Notes: generated by a model not told the origin, from the sequence alone. A DNA stretch of 36,642 nucleotides from an uncultured Akkermansia sp. (GCA_947624205.1 CANQJI010000018.1:1-36642), one strand, 5' to 3'; numbered from the stretch's first letter, positions 17,174-26,564 are shown. Numbers and translations are program-made.

Positions 17174-18415
17174 TCATCCAAGCAGCTCGGTGATGCGGCG
17201 GCACACCTCCACCACATTCTCCCGACTGTTGAAGGCCGAGATGCGGAAGAAGCCTTCGCCGTGCGCACCAAAGCCGGCGCCAGGCGTGATGACCACATGC
17301 GCCTCGCCCAGCATCTTGTCGAAGAAATCCCAGCTGCCCATGCCATCGGGCGTCTGCACCCAGACATAGGGAGCATTCGTGCCGCCCCAGACGCGCAAGC
17401 CCACACTGCGGCAAGCCTCGCTGAGCAACTTCGCATTGCCGAGATAGTGATCGATGAGCGCCTGAGTCTGCTGCAATCCCTCGGGGGTGAAGAGGGCGGC
17501 AGCCCCGCGCTGCACGATGTAGCTGGCGCCGTTGAATTTCGTCGTGTGGCGACGGCTCCAAAGTTTTTCCACCGCCACATCGTTGCCATCAGCATCTTTC
17601 GCACGCAGCTCATGAGGGATCACGATATACCCGCAGCGCACGCCGGTGAACCCGCCCTGCTTCGAGAAAGAGCGGAACTCGATGGCGCACCTACGAGCGC
17701 CAGGAATGCAGAAGATGGAGGATGGAATACCCGGCTCGGTGATGAAAGCCTCGTACGCGCCGTCGTACAGCAGGATCGCGTCATTTGCCAGCGCATAATC
17801 CACCCATGCCTGCAGCTGCTCCCGCGTAGCCACTGCCCCCGTCGGGTTGTTCGGGAAGCACAGGTAAACGAGATCCGCATGCTCCTTCGGCGGCTCAGGC
17901 ACAAAGCCGTTCTCCGGCGTACAGGGCAGGTAAAGCAGTCCCTCATACGCGCCATCTGCCTGCGCCTTCCCGGTGTTGCCGGCCATCACATTGGTGTCCA
18001 CATAAACCGGGTAGACGGGATCCGGCACGGCAATGACATTCTCCCCACGCGCAAAAATATCCACGATATTGCCGGTGTCACACTTCGCCCCGTCCGACAC
18101 GTAAATCTCATCCGGTAGAACCTCCACGCCGCGATCGCGGTAGGAGACCTGCGCAATCGCCTCGCGCAGCCAATCATAGCCCTGCTCCGGTCCGTACCCA
18201 TGGAACGTTTCGCGCGCCGCCTGATCATCCACAGCCTTGTGCATCGCGCCAATCGCCACCGGCGGCAGCGGCTCGGTCACATCACCAATGCCGCAGCGGA
18301 TGATCTGCCCGGCCTGCTCCGGATGCGCCGCCGCAAACGCTGCCACGCGGCGTCCGATTTCCGGAAAGAGGTACCCTGCCTGGAGTTTGAGAAAATGTTC
18401 GTTGATTCTAGCCAT
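17174..18415 (-). CDS. dapL: LL-diaminopimelate aminotransferase
   Basis: 413 residues from the ATG at 18415. It begins [20 protein letters not shown], the characteristic start of DapL. DapL is a PLP enzyme that converts tetrahydrodipicolinate directly to LL-diaminopimelate with glutamate as amino donor, bypassing the succinylase and acetylase steps; the product supplies lysine and peptidoglycan. The PLP-binding lysine is Lys252 in [21 protein letters not shown] and the [15 protein letters not shown]-terminal block are also family features. Length matches the family (about 410). The pathway is typical of plants, Chlamydiae, Verrucomicrobiota and some others, which supports the proposed phylum. 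It is divergent from poxB with its own promoter. Confidence 0.96.
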   Translation of the reverse strand: MARINEHFLKLQAGYLFPEIGRRVAAFAAAHPEQAGQIIRCGIGDVTEPLPPVAIGAMHKAVDDQAARETFHGYGPEQGYDWLREAIAQVSYRDRGVEVLPDEIYVSDGAKCDTGNIVDIFARGENVIAVPDPVYPVYVDTNVMAGNTGKAQADGAYEGLLYLPCTPENGFVPEPPKEHADLVYLCFPNNPTGAVATREQLQAWVDYALANDAILLYDGAYEAFITEPGIPSSIFCIPGARRCAIEFRSFSKQGGFTGVRCGYIVIPHELRAKDADGNDVAVEKLWSRRHTTKFNGASYIVQRGAAALFTPEGLQQTQALIDHYLGNAKLLSEACRSVGLRVWGGTNAPYVWVQTPDGMGSWDFFDKMLGEAHVVITPGAGFGAHGEGFFRISAFNSRENVVEVCRRITELLG

Positions 18416-18425
18416 GACGCAGCGA

Positions 18426-18454
18426 ATTATGCCCCCTCCCCATCGTATTTGCAA
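18426..18454 (-). promoter_or_regulatory. dapL promoter
   Basis: TTGCAA (18454-18449), 17 bases, CATAAT (18431-18426), then ten bases to the ATG. The transcript would start two to four bases before the start codon, so it is leaderless or nearly so. Confidence 0.5.
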
Positions 18455-18527
18455 GGAAAATGAAATCATCTGCCGGGCGATCTGCCTGTTCGCAATATAG
18501 ATTGCAAAGAGAAGATGAGTATGCGAG

Positions 18528-18534
18528 AAGGGAG
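18528..18534 (+). promoter_or_regulatory. poxB ribosome binding site
   Basis: AAGGGAG five bases before the ATG at 18540. It is one of the few clear Shine-Dalgarno sequences in the window, in contrast to the leaderless genes. Confidence 0.6.
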
Positions 18535-18539
18535 AAGAT

Positions 18540-20258
18540 ATGGAGAAGACAGTATCAGATTGTCTCGTGGAGATGCTGGCGGCACAGGGAGTGGAGAGGC
18601 TCTACGGGCTGGTAGGGGATAGCTTGAACCCGGTTCTGGCAGCCTTGCGGAGAAACGGAAAAATCCGCTGGGTTTCTATGCGCCATGAGGAAGCAGCGGC
18701 CTTTGCAGCCTCTGCCGACGCACAATTGAGCGGCAATATCGCGTCGTGCTGCGGCAGTTGCGGCCCGGGGAATATGCACCTCATCAACGGGCTGTACGAT
18801 GCCCATCGAAGCGCAGCTCCCGTCCTGGCTCTCGCCTCGCACATCGCCGTCCCAAACATCGGTACGGATTACTTCCAGGAAACGCATCCTACTGATTTTT
18901 TCGCAGAATGCACGCAATACCGGGAACTCATCGCCTGCCCCGAACACGCCGCCGGCATCATCGGCACTGCTCTTCGCCACGCGCTGGCGGGCCCCGGCGT
19001 CGGACTCGTAACGCTGCCGGGGGATGTGGCAGCCATGCCAATCGGGGGACATTTTTACCCACGCCCCCTCAGCGCACGGGCATCTGTCTGCACCCCGGCG
19101 GAGGCAGAGGTGGCGCAGCTGGCGAGACTGGTCAACGACGCCTCTCGCGTGGCATTCCTCTGCGGCGCGGGTTGCTCCGGAGCCAGGGAAGATCTCATCG
19201 CGCTGGCGCGGCGTATCGGGGCGCCCATTGCCTACACTCTGCGAGCCAAGGAATTCATGGAACCGGACAATCCATTCGGGGTAGGCATGACCGGGCTGCT
19301 CGGCTGGGGAGATGCTACACGCAGCCTGCACGAGGCGGAGCTCGTTATCCTCTGGGGAACGGATTTTCCCTATGCGCCCTTTTTGCCCCAGCATGGGAGC
19401 GTGGTTCAAGTGGACACGAAAGCGGCGGCGCTGGGACGGCGAGTGCCGCTAAAGCTCGGCATTCATGGAGATGTGAAACTCACGGCTCGCTATCTTCTGC
19501 CGATGGTGCAGCAGGATCGGGGGGATGAATTCCTTGCGCGCTGCCTCTCACGGCACGGAAAGGAACTCACACGCATGCAGGCGCAGCTGAGGGAGGCAGA
19601 GGAACATATTCCCATCCGCCCGGAACGACTCATGCGTCTGGTGAGCGATCGCGCAGAGCCGGACGCCGTCTTCTGCATCGACACCGGCACGCCCGTGATT
19701 TGGAGTGCGAGGTACCTGCAGGCTATGCCGCAGCGGCGTATCATCGGCTCTTTCAAGCACGGTTCTATGGCTTGCGCGTTGCCCATGAGCATCGGGGCAA
19801 AAGCGGCATTCCCCTCGCGACAAGTCATCGCCGTATGCGGCGACGGCGGGCTGAGCATGCTGCCGGGGGATCTGCTGACGCTACTGCAGGAGGGACTTGC
19901 CGTAAAGGTGCTCGTGTTCAACAATTCGTCGCTTGACTTCGTGGCATTGGAGCAGGAGCTGGGCAACATGCCGCACATGGGCACCGCTCTGCGCAGCACG
20001 GATTACGCAGCTATCGCGCGGGCAATGGGGCTCACCGCTACGCGCGTCCGGCATCCTGCCGAGCTTCCGGATGCCGTGAAGAGCTGGCTGGCAGCGCAAG
20101 AACCGGCTCTACTGGATGTGGTCGTAGATACTCATGCCCTTGCCCTGCCCCCCAATACCGACTTCATTCCCTCGCTCAATTTTGCGCATCCGGTGCTACC
20201 CAACGCCGACCCGCACCACGAGCTGGATCCCGTGCGACGCATCATCTTTGGCAGTTGA
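18540..20258 (+). CDS. poxB: Pyruvate dehydrogenase (quinone) / pyruvate oxidase, ThDP-dependent
   Basis: 572 residues, the same length as E. coli PoxB. That enzyme decarboxylates pyruvate to acetate and CO2 and passes electrons through FAD to membrane quinones. The activating glutamate is Glu50 in [10 protein letters not shown]. The block [20 protein letters not shown] and [17 protein letters not shown] match PoxB closely. The ThDP/Mg motif is CGDGGLSM (Gly434-Asp435-Gly436) followed by FNNSSLDF. The final segment is basic and polar rather than clearly amphipathic, so membrane activation as in E. coli is not certain. A good Shine-Dalgarno sequence precedes the ATG. It converges with the LOG gene; only 19 bases separate the stops. 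Confidence 0.93.
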   Translation: MEKTVSDCLVEMLAAQGVERLYGLVGDSLNPVLAALRRNGKIRWVSMRHEEAAAFAASADAQLSGNIASCCGSCGPGNMHLINGLYDAHRSAAPVLALASHIAVPNIGTDYFQETHPTDFFAECTQYRELIACPEHAAGIIGTALRHALAGPGVGLVTLPGDVAAMPIGGHFYPRPLSARASVCTPAEAEVAQLARLVNDASRVAFLCGAGCSGAREDLIALARRIGAPIAYTLRAKEFMEPDNPFGVGMTGLLGWGDATRSLHEAELVILWGTDFPYAPFLPQHGSVVQVDTKAAALGRRVPLKLGIHGDVKLTARYLLPMVQQDRGDEFLARCLSRHGKELTRMQAQLREAEEHIPIRPERLMRLVSDRAEPDAVFCIDTGTPVIWSARYLQAMPQRRIIGSFKHGSMACALPMSIGAKAAFPSRQVIAVCGDGGLSMLPGDLLTLLQEGLAVKVLVFNNSSLDFVALEQELGNMPHMGTALRSTDYAAIARAMGLTATRVRHPAELPDAVKSWLAAQEPALLDVVVDTHALALPPNTDFIPSLNFAHPVLPNADPHHELDPVRRIIFGS

Positions 20259-20277
20259 GCGCAAAACGCGCACACAG

Positions 20278-21366
20278 TCAATCATCATTGATAGCGCCGA
20301 TGAGCTCACGGAGACGGGCATAGGCACCACCGCGAAGAGTAAAGCGCAGGCGCGGGAGGGAGGCGAGCAGAGGATCGGGATCGGCATTGTCGCTCTCCTC
20401 CTGTTCGAAATCATTTGCGGGCATGAGATCCGTGTAATTCTGACGAATCCATCCCAAAGTTTCCTCACTGAGCGTCTGCATGAGGCGGATGCAGATTTTC
20501 TCGCCGGTGAAGTAGTACGAGTGAAAACGGCGGTAGAACAGCTCGATGGCGCTCAGGGCATCTTCCGGACTCTTGCTCACGTACAACAGACTCATGTCCT
20601 CCGGCGAAATCAATCCCGCTGCCAGCAACTCCTTGCTGATGAAGTGCACCCAGCGGCTCCAGAAGGTCTCCCCGGGAGGATCCAGCAAAATCACCGGGAA
20701 CAACGTTGACTTGCCGGTCTGCATCAGCGTGATGCTCTCGTAAATTTCATCCATGGTGCCGAACCCGCCCGGAAAAGCGACGAGGGCATCCGTCTGCTTG
20801 AGGAAATTGAGCTTGCGCGTGTAGAAGTAGTAAAAATTCATCATGCGCTCACTGCCTGCCACCACGTGGTTGGCGTGCTGCTCATATGGCAAGGTGATAT
20901 TCAGTCCGAAAGAAAGATGCTCAGTGGCTCCCTCATTGCAGGCCTGCATGATGCCGGGACCTCCGCCCGTAATGATCATGTAGCCCTGGCGGGCAGCAAG
21001 ACGGGCGAAATGCCGAGCCTGCTGGTAGGCGGGGTCATCTTCCTTGATGCGGGCGCTGCCGAAGCATGTGATCTTGCGCACGTTGCGATACGGCAGGAAC
21101 ATGCGATCTGCCGCCAGCATCTCCTCGACAGTGCGCGTCATCATCTCCACATCGTGTTCCTCAATCTCACTGCTCGCCGCATCCAGCACTCCGGCCAGCA
21201 AGCGCCGCACGACGAGAGGGTCGTGTTTGCCGCAGACCTCCCTTGCAACGGCATCCAATTGGGCATCAAGATCCTTGTTTCCCGTGCTACGAATACTCGA
21301 ATGCCGCCGGTGCCCTGCCGCACGGCTATCCAAATCCCTTGCCGCTAAAAATTCCGGTTTGTCCAT
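20278..21366 (-). CDS. LOG-family Rossmann protein (TIGR00730 type)
   Basis: 362 residues from the ATG at 21366. The LOG core carries GGGPGIM (134-140) and PGGFGTMDEIYE (199-210), the nucleotide-binding and catalytic motifs of nucleoside-monophosphate phosphoribohydrolases (LOG/YgdH/PpnN). About 90 residues of helical sequence precede the core, and about 100 follow it, so it belongs to the longer forms. The reaction expected from the family is release of a base from a nucleoside 5'-monophosphate; the substrate is not predictable. Alternative starts at 21375 and 21417 are upstream of the predicted transcription start and are not preferred. It is convergent with poxB. Confidence 0.85.
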   Translation of the reverse strand: MDKPEFLAARDLDSRAAGHRRHSSIRSTGNKDLDAQLDAVAREVCGKHDPLVVRRLLAGVLDAASSEIEEHDVEMMTRTVEEMLAADRMFLPYRNVRKITCFGSARIKEDDPAYQQARHFARLAARQGYMIITGGGPGIMQACNEGATEHLSFGLNITLPYEQHANHVVAGSERMMNFYYFYTRKLNFLKQTDALVAFPGGFGTMDEIYESITLMQTGKSTLFPVILLDPPGETFWSRWVHFISKELLAAGLISPEDMSLLYVSKSPEDALSAIELFYRRFHSYYFTGEKICIRLMQTLSEETLGWIRQNYTDLMPANDFEQEESDNADPDPLLASLPRLRFTLRGGAYARLRELIGAINDD

Positions 21367-21373
21367 GCTGTGC

Positions 21374-21402
21374 ATTATACGTAATGACCACAGACTTGTC
21401 AG
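21374..21402 (-). promoter_or_regulatory. LOG gene promoter, leaderless type
   Basis: CTGACA (21402-21397), 17 bases, perfect TATAAT (21379-21374), then seven bases to the ATG at 21366. This is the clearest case of the recurring geometry: transcription should start at the ATG itself. Confidence 0.65.
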
Positions 21403-21430
21403 CACCAAAATACACAAAGTGCGCGCGTGC

Positions 21431-21752
21431 GAGGAACCCTATTCCCCAGCAGGAATAATCGAGATCCGGAAAGAGACCTATGCGCCGCTGCTCAACAATG
21501 ATGATGTTCTCGCCTTTTTGCAGGAGGAACGGCGTGGGGGGGGAAGTACTCACAACACATCCTATCCACAAGGGGAATCTCGTTGATTTTCTCGAATCAC
21601 GAATCCCTCTCATGCCGATTTTTACCGGCAATCTCATAGCGGCAGTGATTATTGAATTCTCCGCCGTTCATCCACACCATTGTGCCGCAGCGGAGTCTCC
21701 CCTCCTGCTATATCGCACCCAGAAGAGCGACCACGACGAATATCAACCTCAT
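21431..21752 (-). pseudogene. Relic of a second GH20 hexosaminidase gene (internally deleted)
   Basis: Directly after the TAA of the intact GH20 gene an ATG at 21752 opens a 14-residue signal-like peptide (MRLIFVVVALLGAI) ended by TAG. The following minus-strand sequence aligns with the C-terminus of the GH20 protein: CGTMVWMNGGEF against CGTKIWVNGKEF, AGKNRHERDS against AGKNRYERDT, then after a frame change QKGENIIIVEQRRIG against RKGKNTIIIEQPYIG and CWGIGFL against SWGVSFI. A TGA replaces the Trp of the DTWF motif. So the start and the last 90 or so residues of a paralogue remain, the catalytic middle is gone, and the rest is broken by stops and a frameshift. It fills most of the 387-base gap before the LOG gene. 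Confidence 0.8.
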
Positions 21753-21753
21753 T

Positions 21754-23802
21754 TTACTTCCGCACCGGGATGAACGATACGCCCCAGGATTGGAAATCAC
21801 CTATGTAGGGCTGTTCAATGATGATTGTGTTCTTTCCCTTCCTGAGAGGTACCATCGTCGGCTTGTGAGCCCACCACACTTCTTCGTCCGTAAGAGGATC
21901 TTCATTGGCAGGAGCAAACCAGGTATCGCGCTCATAGCGATTCTTTCCGGCAAGTTTGTAGCGCTGTGGATTCTTAAATTCCTTGCCATTCACCCATATT
22001 TTCGTACCGCACTGCGACCACTCCCCGGCTTCGGGAACGCCGGAGCAACGGCGGGAGGAACGCGCAGGCGCGTCAAAACCTATCATGAAGGGTTCCTTTC
22101 CTCCATCCTTACTCGTGTACTCCATGACGGCCCACACGCATGATCCGGGTTTGGTACCCGAGAAGAGTCCCAGGTATCCCGTGGAAGGCTTGGTACGGAA
22201 GTAAATATTCGCTCCGTATGCCGTACGCGTCTCCAAGCCATCCAATTTCCCCGCCAATACCCTGGCACGCACTTCATCCCTCTGCCCCTCTTGCACAGGA
22301 CCGATAATCGTCCACTTCCGCGCATGCTCGCTCCAGTAAGGGAAATGCTCTCCTTTGAAGATGGTCTTGCGCAGAGCCGCCATGCGTTTTTCAAAGAGCA
22401 TAAAGGCTTTTGCTGCTTCTGTATCCGGGGCAGGCATATCGGAGGCAAGACCATCGCCATCACCATCCCCACCGATCCACGCACGCTCTGCCATAGCGCA
22501 CAAGCCCGGCCACTGCGCACTGTGAAGGGGAATGCTGCTCTTGTCATCTACTCGCATATCCGGCCAGTTGCAGATGAGAACTCCCATCTTCTGATCATCC
22601 CCCTTGCCCACTCCGCAAGGACGCATGAAAAACCAGCGGCGCACCAACATGGCCGGGTCAAACAGGTTGGTGTACCCCACACTTGAATCTATTGTCCTGC
22701 ACTGAATGGTCTCAGGCTTGAGCGATCGATCCACCATCTCCCCGCCCTCGCCCCACCTCTGCGAGATGGAGTGCTCCCCCACAGGTAAATCACGCGGTCC
22801 GCCCCATTGCATCGGGGTACGCCCCAGAGAGAGCAATAGGTTGCTCATGCGAGAAACAAATTCCCTGGCATTCGGAACCTTAATTTCATCTGCTCCTATG
22901 TGGAAGATAGGGCAATCCTCCGCCGGTATTTCCTTGCAGAATTCGCGGATAAGATCCTCGAGAATCTTCATTCCCTGCTCGGTGTGCATGGCGAAACCGA
23001 AAGCCTTCACGAAATACTGGCTGTGTCCGGGCATATCCAGCTCGGGGATGATAGTGATGTGGCGATCGCGGGCAAAAGCGATAAGTTCGCGTATCTGGTC
23101 ATAACTGTAGGTATCGTGCAAATCCCGCGTACGATACTTGGCATCATTAAGCTGCGGATAAGCCTTGCACTGCACGTGCCATCCGGGATTATCGGTGAGA
23201 TGCCAGTGGAAATAATTGACTTTGAGACGAGAGGCAATATCCAGCTGGCGCTTTAGGCTTTCAATGCTCTGAAAGTTCCGTCCGCAATCTTCATGAAACC
23301 CACGCACCGTAAAGGCCGGCCAATCCACGATCTGACAGTAACGCAGATTCTTGCCATCCGCTACAAGCTGCCGTAGCGTCTGCAAGCCATTGAAAAACCC
23401 CGTCTCCTCCGCCGCTTCTATGGTCACTCCTCCTTCTCCCACCGTCAATTTATACCCTTCTCCCTGTATCTCCTGCCCTTTGGTCTTTTCAAGTGTGCAG
23501 GAGATGGGCTTTCCCTCTTTCTTCCCGGCAGGTAGATCCTTCATCAGTCCCTCCCACGCCTTTTGCACCATTCTGCTTTCTCTCTTCCTAGGCTTTTCAA
23601 AGCCGTACACGAGTTTCCATTGATTCCGTCCCGAAATTCGCAATTTCTCTTTGCCCCATTCCACTTTCCGCGGGAAGGGAATCAGTGCCACCGGCGCCTC
23701 TTTTTCACATCGCAACGGATGAGGCGAAGTCCATTCAGCCGCCGCGACACTCACTCCCATCATTCCCACCACGAACCATGCTGCCAAGCGTTTGATATTC
23801 AT
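21754..23802 (-). CDS. GH20 beta-N-acetylhexosaminidase, secreted
   Basis: 682 residues from the ATG at 23802 (MNIKRLAAWFVVGMMGVSVA, signal peptide ending near AAAEW). After an N-terminal GH20b-like domain (about 30-150), the TIM barrel begins at DWPAFTVRGFHEDCGRNF. The catalytic Asp-Glu pair is Asp305-Glu306 in PIFHIGADEIKVP. FHWHLTDNPGWHVQCKAYP and IIPELDMPGHSQYF are standard GH20 blocks. About 170 C-terminal residues form an extra domain with a beta-sandwich look. The enzyme removes terminal GlcNAc or GalNAc from glycans; in this phylum mucin or host glycans are likely substrates (inference). No lipobox is seen. The relic of a paralogue lies immediately downstream. Confidence 0.93.
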   Translation of the reverse strand: MNIKRLAAWFVVGMMGVSVAAAEWTSPHPLRCEKEAPVALIPFPRKVEWGKEKLRISGRNQWKLVYGFEKPRKRESRMVQKAWEGLMKDLPAGKKEGKPISCTLEKTKGQEIQGEGYKLTVGEGGVTIEAAEETGFFNGLQTLRQLVADGKNLRYCQIVDWPAFTVRGFHEDCGRNFQSIESLKRQLDIASRLKVNYFHWHLTDNPGWHVQCKAYPQLNDAKYRTRDLHDTYSYDQIRELIAFARDRHITIIPELDMPGHSQYFVKAFGFAMHTEQGMKILEDLIREFCKEIPAEDCPIFHIGADEIKVPNAREFVSRMSNLLLSLGRTPMQWGGPRDLPVGEHSISQRWGEGGEMVDRSLKPETIQCRTIDSSVGYTNLFDPAMLVRRWFFMRPCGVGKGDDQKMGVLICNWPDMRVDDKSSIPLHSAQWPGLCAMAERAWIGGDGDGDGLASDMPAPDTEAAKAFMLFEKRMAALRKTIFKGEHFPYWSEHARKWTIIGPVQEGQRDEVRARVLAGKLDGLETRTAYGANIYFRTKPSTGYLGLFSGTKPGSCVWAVMEYTSKDGGKEPFMIGFDAPARSSRRCSGVPEAGEWSQCGTKIWVNGKEFKNPQRYKLAGKNRYERDTWFAPANEDPLTDEEVWWAHKPTMVPLRKGKNTIIIEQPYIGDFQSWGVSFIPVRK

Positions 23803-23857
23803 GTTCTGATTTACGTCTCTGCATATTTCTTCAACTCCGCCAATCCGTATCCTCACC

Positions 23858-23930
23858 TACCCCCGCACGGGCTCGAACCGTGGACAAACTGATTAAGAGT
23901 CAGCTGCTCTACCAACTGAGCTACGGAGGC
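23858..23930 (-). tRNA. tRNA-Lys(CUU), copy 2
   Basis: 73 bases forming a full cloverleaf: acceptor GCCTCCG / CGGGGGT, D-arm GCTC...GAGC, anticodon loop CTCTTAA (anticodon CTT), T-arm CACGG-TTCGAGC-CCGTG. CCA is not encoded. Identical to the copy at 23981-24053, at a 123-base pitch. Confidence 0.95.
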
Positions 23931-23980
23931 TTTCTCTTCCACGAGCCGGAACGAGTTCTTATCACACCCGTGGAAACACC

Positions 23981-24053
23981 TACCCCCGCACGGGCTCGAA
24001 CCGTGGACAAACTGATTAAGAGTCAGCTGCTCTACCAACTGAGCTACGGAGGC
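23981..24053 (-). tRNA. tRNA-Lys(CUU), copy 1
   Basis: Sequence identical to the copy at 23858-23930; the identity extends a few bases beyond both ends, as after a recent tandem duplication. It reads lysine AAG codons. It lies downstream of tRNA-Thr in the same transcription direction. Confidence 0.95.
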
Positions 24054-24077
24054 TTTTGGAATACGCACAGACGAACT

Positions 24078-24095
24078 CCGCCCCCTGAGGGGCGG
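24078..24095 (-). terminator. GC-rich hairpin between tRNA-Thr and tRNA-Lys
   Basis: CCGCCCC and GGGGCGG arms around a short loop, 3 bases after the tRNA-Thr 3' end. There is no T-run, so it may be a processing or partial termination site rather than a full terminator. Confidence 0.4.
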
Positions 24096-24098
24096 AAG

Positions 24099-24170
24099 AG
24101 CCGCTGGTCAGATTTGAACTGACGACCCACGCATTACGAATGCGTTGCTCTACCACTGAGCTACAGCGGC
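24099..24170 (-). tRNA. tRNA-Thr(CGU)
   Basis: 72 bases: acceptor GCCGCTG / CAGCGGC, D-arm GCTC...GAGC, anticodon stem ACGCA/TGCGT with loop TTCGTAA (anticodon CGT), T-arm GTCAG-TTCAAAT-CTGAC. CCA is not encoded. It reads threonine ACG codons and is the first of three tRNA genes. Confidence 0.95.
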
Positions 24171-24188
24171 GACTCATGTGCGGGGGTG

Positions 24189-24217
24189 AGTAAACCACAT
24201 TCCGAGCCGTATGGCAA
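24189..24217 (-). promoter_or_regulatory. Promoter of the tRNA Thr-Lys-Lys unit
   Basis: TTGCCA (24217-24212), 17 bases, TTTACT (24194-24189), 18 bases before the tRNA-Thr 5' end. Confidence 0.45.
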
Positions 24218-24306
24218 GCCAAATCTTTCGTTTACCATAAAGAATTTTACATAAAACCCGTGGAACCACACCCAAATGACGAGTTTTATGGAAGATTGCG
24301 GGGCAA

Positions 24307-25386
24307 TCAATCCCGGATCGAACGCATGAGATGCAACATACGAGCGCCGGGAAGAACACCGATCTGCATGCCGTTCATCACGCAGGCAAATGAGAGACCG
24401 GAAGCAGGCTCGGCAAAGGCATGACAGCCACCCGCCCCGGCGTGACCGAAACCATTGGAGCCGAAAAGTTCTGCGGGCTCACTCATGGCACCACAGGTGA
24501 ATGCGGTGGACTGGAGAAGCGTAAGATCATTTCCGCGCACGACCGTGCGACTCATCCATTCTCGCACGGGGGATGAAAAAGGACTGCCTTCAACTTCCCC
24601 CAACAGGACTTGATAAAACAACGCCAAGCCACGAGCAGAGGCAATACCACCCCGAGCAGGGCAGCCGCACCGCCGACCGATCGCTTCGTTCATGCTGCGC
24701 GCAGACGGCAATCCACTCACACAACGGAAGGCTCGACAAACGGGGGAAGAAGGATTGAAGTACGCACGGTAGAAAGCCGTACTCGGAAGAGGACCACGAA
24801 GACGAGGCAGGCGCAACAGGGCAATGCGGGAAAAGACGGCATCCGGTGCGCCGATAAAAAAATCGAGGGAGAGAGGACGCCGCACGCGCTTCTCCCAGAA
24901 ATCAGCGATGCGACCTCCCGTGAGCAGCAGCATGAGAATATCCACCATGGGACCGAGGGTATGCGGGTGATAACCATGCTGCGGAGGCGCCCAATGCGGT
25001 GTACTGGCTTCGACAGCGGCACGACAGGCATCAAGATCGAAGACAGATGCTTCACGAGTCCACGCGGCGAGTCCGAGTTGATGGGAAAGCAACTGCTGCA
25101 CCGTGCCATGCGGTGCAGGAAAAGCAGGCCAGATATCGCCAATCATCGTGTCGGGGCCTCCCCCTTTCTCCAGCAGAGCCTGCAACAGACACGCGGCGCT
25201 CGCAGGCTTGGTGGCAGAAAATACGGGAACCAGAGTATCAGTCTCCCAAGCGACACCTTCAAACTCCTCGCCTGTTTCGATGTGCAAGATCTCCTTTCCC
25301 TTGCGAAAAATCGACAGAGCCGCGCCCTCCCCACGAACGGCGGGAAATTCTTGAGCGAAGACTCTGCTGAGAGCAGAAAGATTCAT
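24307..25386 (-). CDS. Serine hydrolase, class C beta-lactamase / EstB-like family
   Basis: 359 residues, no signal peptide, so probably cytoplasmic. The nucleophile motif is SATK (Ser57-Lys60) in VPVFSATKPASA. A tyrosine motif follows in HGYHPHTLG (Tyr139), and a GFGHAGAGG segment near the C-terminus stands where penicillin-recognising enzymes have KTG. The family (peptidase S12 / EstB) includes esterases, transesterases and peptidases, and most members without a signal peptide are esterases rather than antibiotic-degrading enzymes. The start overlaps the trmO stop (ATGA), so it is the last gene of the skp-lpxD-rppH-trmO unit. Substrate unknown. Confidence 0.85.
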   Translation of the reverse strand: MNLSALSRVFAQEFPAVRGEGAALSIFRKGKEILHIETGEEFEGVAWETDTLVPVFSATKPASAACLLQALLEKGGGPDTMIGDIWPAFPAPHGTVQQLLSHQLGLAAWTREASVFDLDACRAAVEASTPHWAPPQHGYHPHTLGPMVDILMLLLTGGRIADFWEKRVRRPLSLDFFIGAPDAVFSRIALLRLPRLRGPLPSTAFYRAYFNPSSPVCRAFRCVSGLPSARSMNEAIGRRCGCPARGGIASARGLALFYQVLLGEVEGSPFSSPVREWMSRTVVRGNDLTLLQSTAFTCGAMSEPAELFGSNGFGHAGAGGCHAFAEPASGLSFACVMNGMQIGVLPGARMLHLMRSIRD

Positions 25387-26057
25387 GAGCGATGTTTGAT
25401 ACGCAGCACGCGCAGGACGCTGTTTTCTACGCTGAAATCCAACTCAAAAAGCGAGTAACACAGATGATAGACACGATCCGGCGCATCGTGGTAGGCAGGA
25501 CGCGGATCCTGGGCAAGAATTTCCTCCAGTGCCTGAATATGTCCCTCAGAGAGTGCTTCTTTCCCACAGGAATCCTGCCAGACAATGCGCAAGGCGGCAT
25601 CAGGTTTCTCTGCGGCGAAACCCGCCTGGGCTCCGGGAAGAGCGTCGGCGTACGGCAAATAAGGCTTGATGTCGTACACGGGGGTACCATCCACCATATC
25701 TGCCCCTCCGATGGAGAGAGAACCATCCTCATTAACAGCTAACAAGCGCACTGCGGAGAGCCCAAGCTCATTCGGTCGATAAGGCGAACGCGTGGCAAAG
25801 ACGCCCATGCGCTGGTTGCCCCCGAGACGAGGAGGACGAACCGTGGCATGAAAGGATTCCCCTGCGTCATGAGTATTGCAATGGAATCCCCAAATGATCC
25901 AGATGTGTGAAAACTGATCAATACCGCGGGTGAAATCCGGATGGGAAAACTCCGGAACAAAGACGATGCGGCTCACAACGCGCTGAGCAAGACCACTCTG
26001 CCGCGGTATACCGAATTTTTCCACAAAGGGAGAACGGATAAATGCGATGGGTTGCAT
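25383..26057 (-). CDS. trmO: tRNA (N6-threonylcarbamoyladenosine37-N6)-methyltransferase TrmO
   Basis: 224 residues from the ATG at 26057 (MQPIAFIRSPFVEKFGIPRQ). TrmO uses S-adenosylmethionine to methylate t6A37 in threonine tRNAs, improving ACY decoding. Matching E. coli TrmO blocks: EKFGIPRQSGL, VRPPRLGGNQRMGVFATRS, RPNELGLSAV, MVDGTPVYDIKPYLPYADAL. A TTG further upstream (26078) is in frame but would lie within rppH; the ATG one base after the rppH stop is preferred. The stop overlaps the next gene (ATGA). Confidence 0.93.
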   Translation of the reverse strand: MQPIAFIRSPFVEKFGIPRQSGLAQRVVSRIVFVPEFSHPDFTRGIDQFSHIWIIWGFHCNTHDAGESFHATVRPPRLGGNQRMGVFATRSPYRPNELGLSAVRLLAVNEDGSLSIGGADMVDGTPVYDIKPYLPYADALPGAQAGFAAEKPDAALRIVWQDSCGKEALSEGHIQALEEILAQDPRPAYHDAPDRVYHLCYSLFELDFSVENSVLRVLRIKHRS

Positions 26058-26058
26058 C

Positions 26059-26535
26059 TCACGATTTCTCGACACCAAAGAAATCCCTCAACACCATACT
26101 GTACACGCCACGCTTGAAATTCGGCAGGGTGTCGAGATCAAAATCAGCCGGCTGAATCCAGCGATACGAGCAAAACTCCTTGTTATCCAGCCAGGGCTCA
26201 GCCGAATCATCTTTCATGCGGCAGAGGAAATAATGCTGCTCCTGCCCGGCATAAGGTACTCCGCGCTTGCGCAGCACACGCTCCCGTTCTGCCGGAGGAT
26301 AATCGTAGCGGTAAGGGCCATGTCCAACCACGACGGAATACTCGTTCGGGCGAAACCCCGTCTCTTCCATCCCCTCGCGACAAGCGGCATCCAGAGCCGA
26401 CTCGCCGCGGCGAATCCCCCCCTGGGGAAATTGCCACGCACCGGCGGGACGCACGCGCTCACAGACGAGCACATCACCATTGCTCCGCTGGTAGATGATG
26501 GCGGCATTCGGTCGATAGAGTTCTGCGCTGTCCAT
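26059..26535 (-). CDS. rppH: RNA 5'-pyrophosphohydrolase (Nudix)
   Basis: 158 residues from the ATG at 26535. RppH removes pyrophosphate from the 5' end of mRNA and so starts decay by RNase E or J type enzymes. It begins MDSAELYRPNAAIIYQRSNG like RppH (YRPNVGI). The full Nudix box runs from Gly39 to Phe61 with Arg53-Glu54 and Glu57-Glu58. WQFPQGGI and FKRGVYSMVLRDF (E. coli FKRDVYRRVMKEF) are further RppH signatures. It lies 29 bases after lpxD and 1 base before trmO. A plant-type Ap4A hydrolase is the nearest alternative. Confidence 0.88.
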   Translation of the reverse strand: MDSAELYRPNAAIIYQRSNGDVLVCERVRPAGAWQFPQGGIRRGESALDAACREGMEETGFRPNEYSVVVGHGPYRYDYPPAERERVLRKRGVPYAGQEQHYFLCRMKDDSAEPWLDNKEFCSYRWIQPADFDLDTLPNFKRGVYSMVLRDFFGVEKS

Positions 26536-26564
26536 GCTCCTACCGGTCGATTTGTTTTCAATAT

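Noticed and set aside
24251..24291. ATAAAAC / GTTTTAT inverted repeat as terminator behind the serine hydrolase gene
   Set aside because: The loop is about 26 bases and the stem is A/T only, too weak to call. It also lies on the far side of the hydrolase stop next to the tRNA promoter.
24307..25386. Annotation as an antibiotic-resistance beta-lactamase
   Set aside because: No signal peptide, an atypical third motif, and operon context with housekeeping genes point to an esterase-type member of the family.
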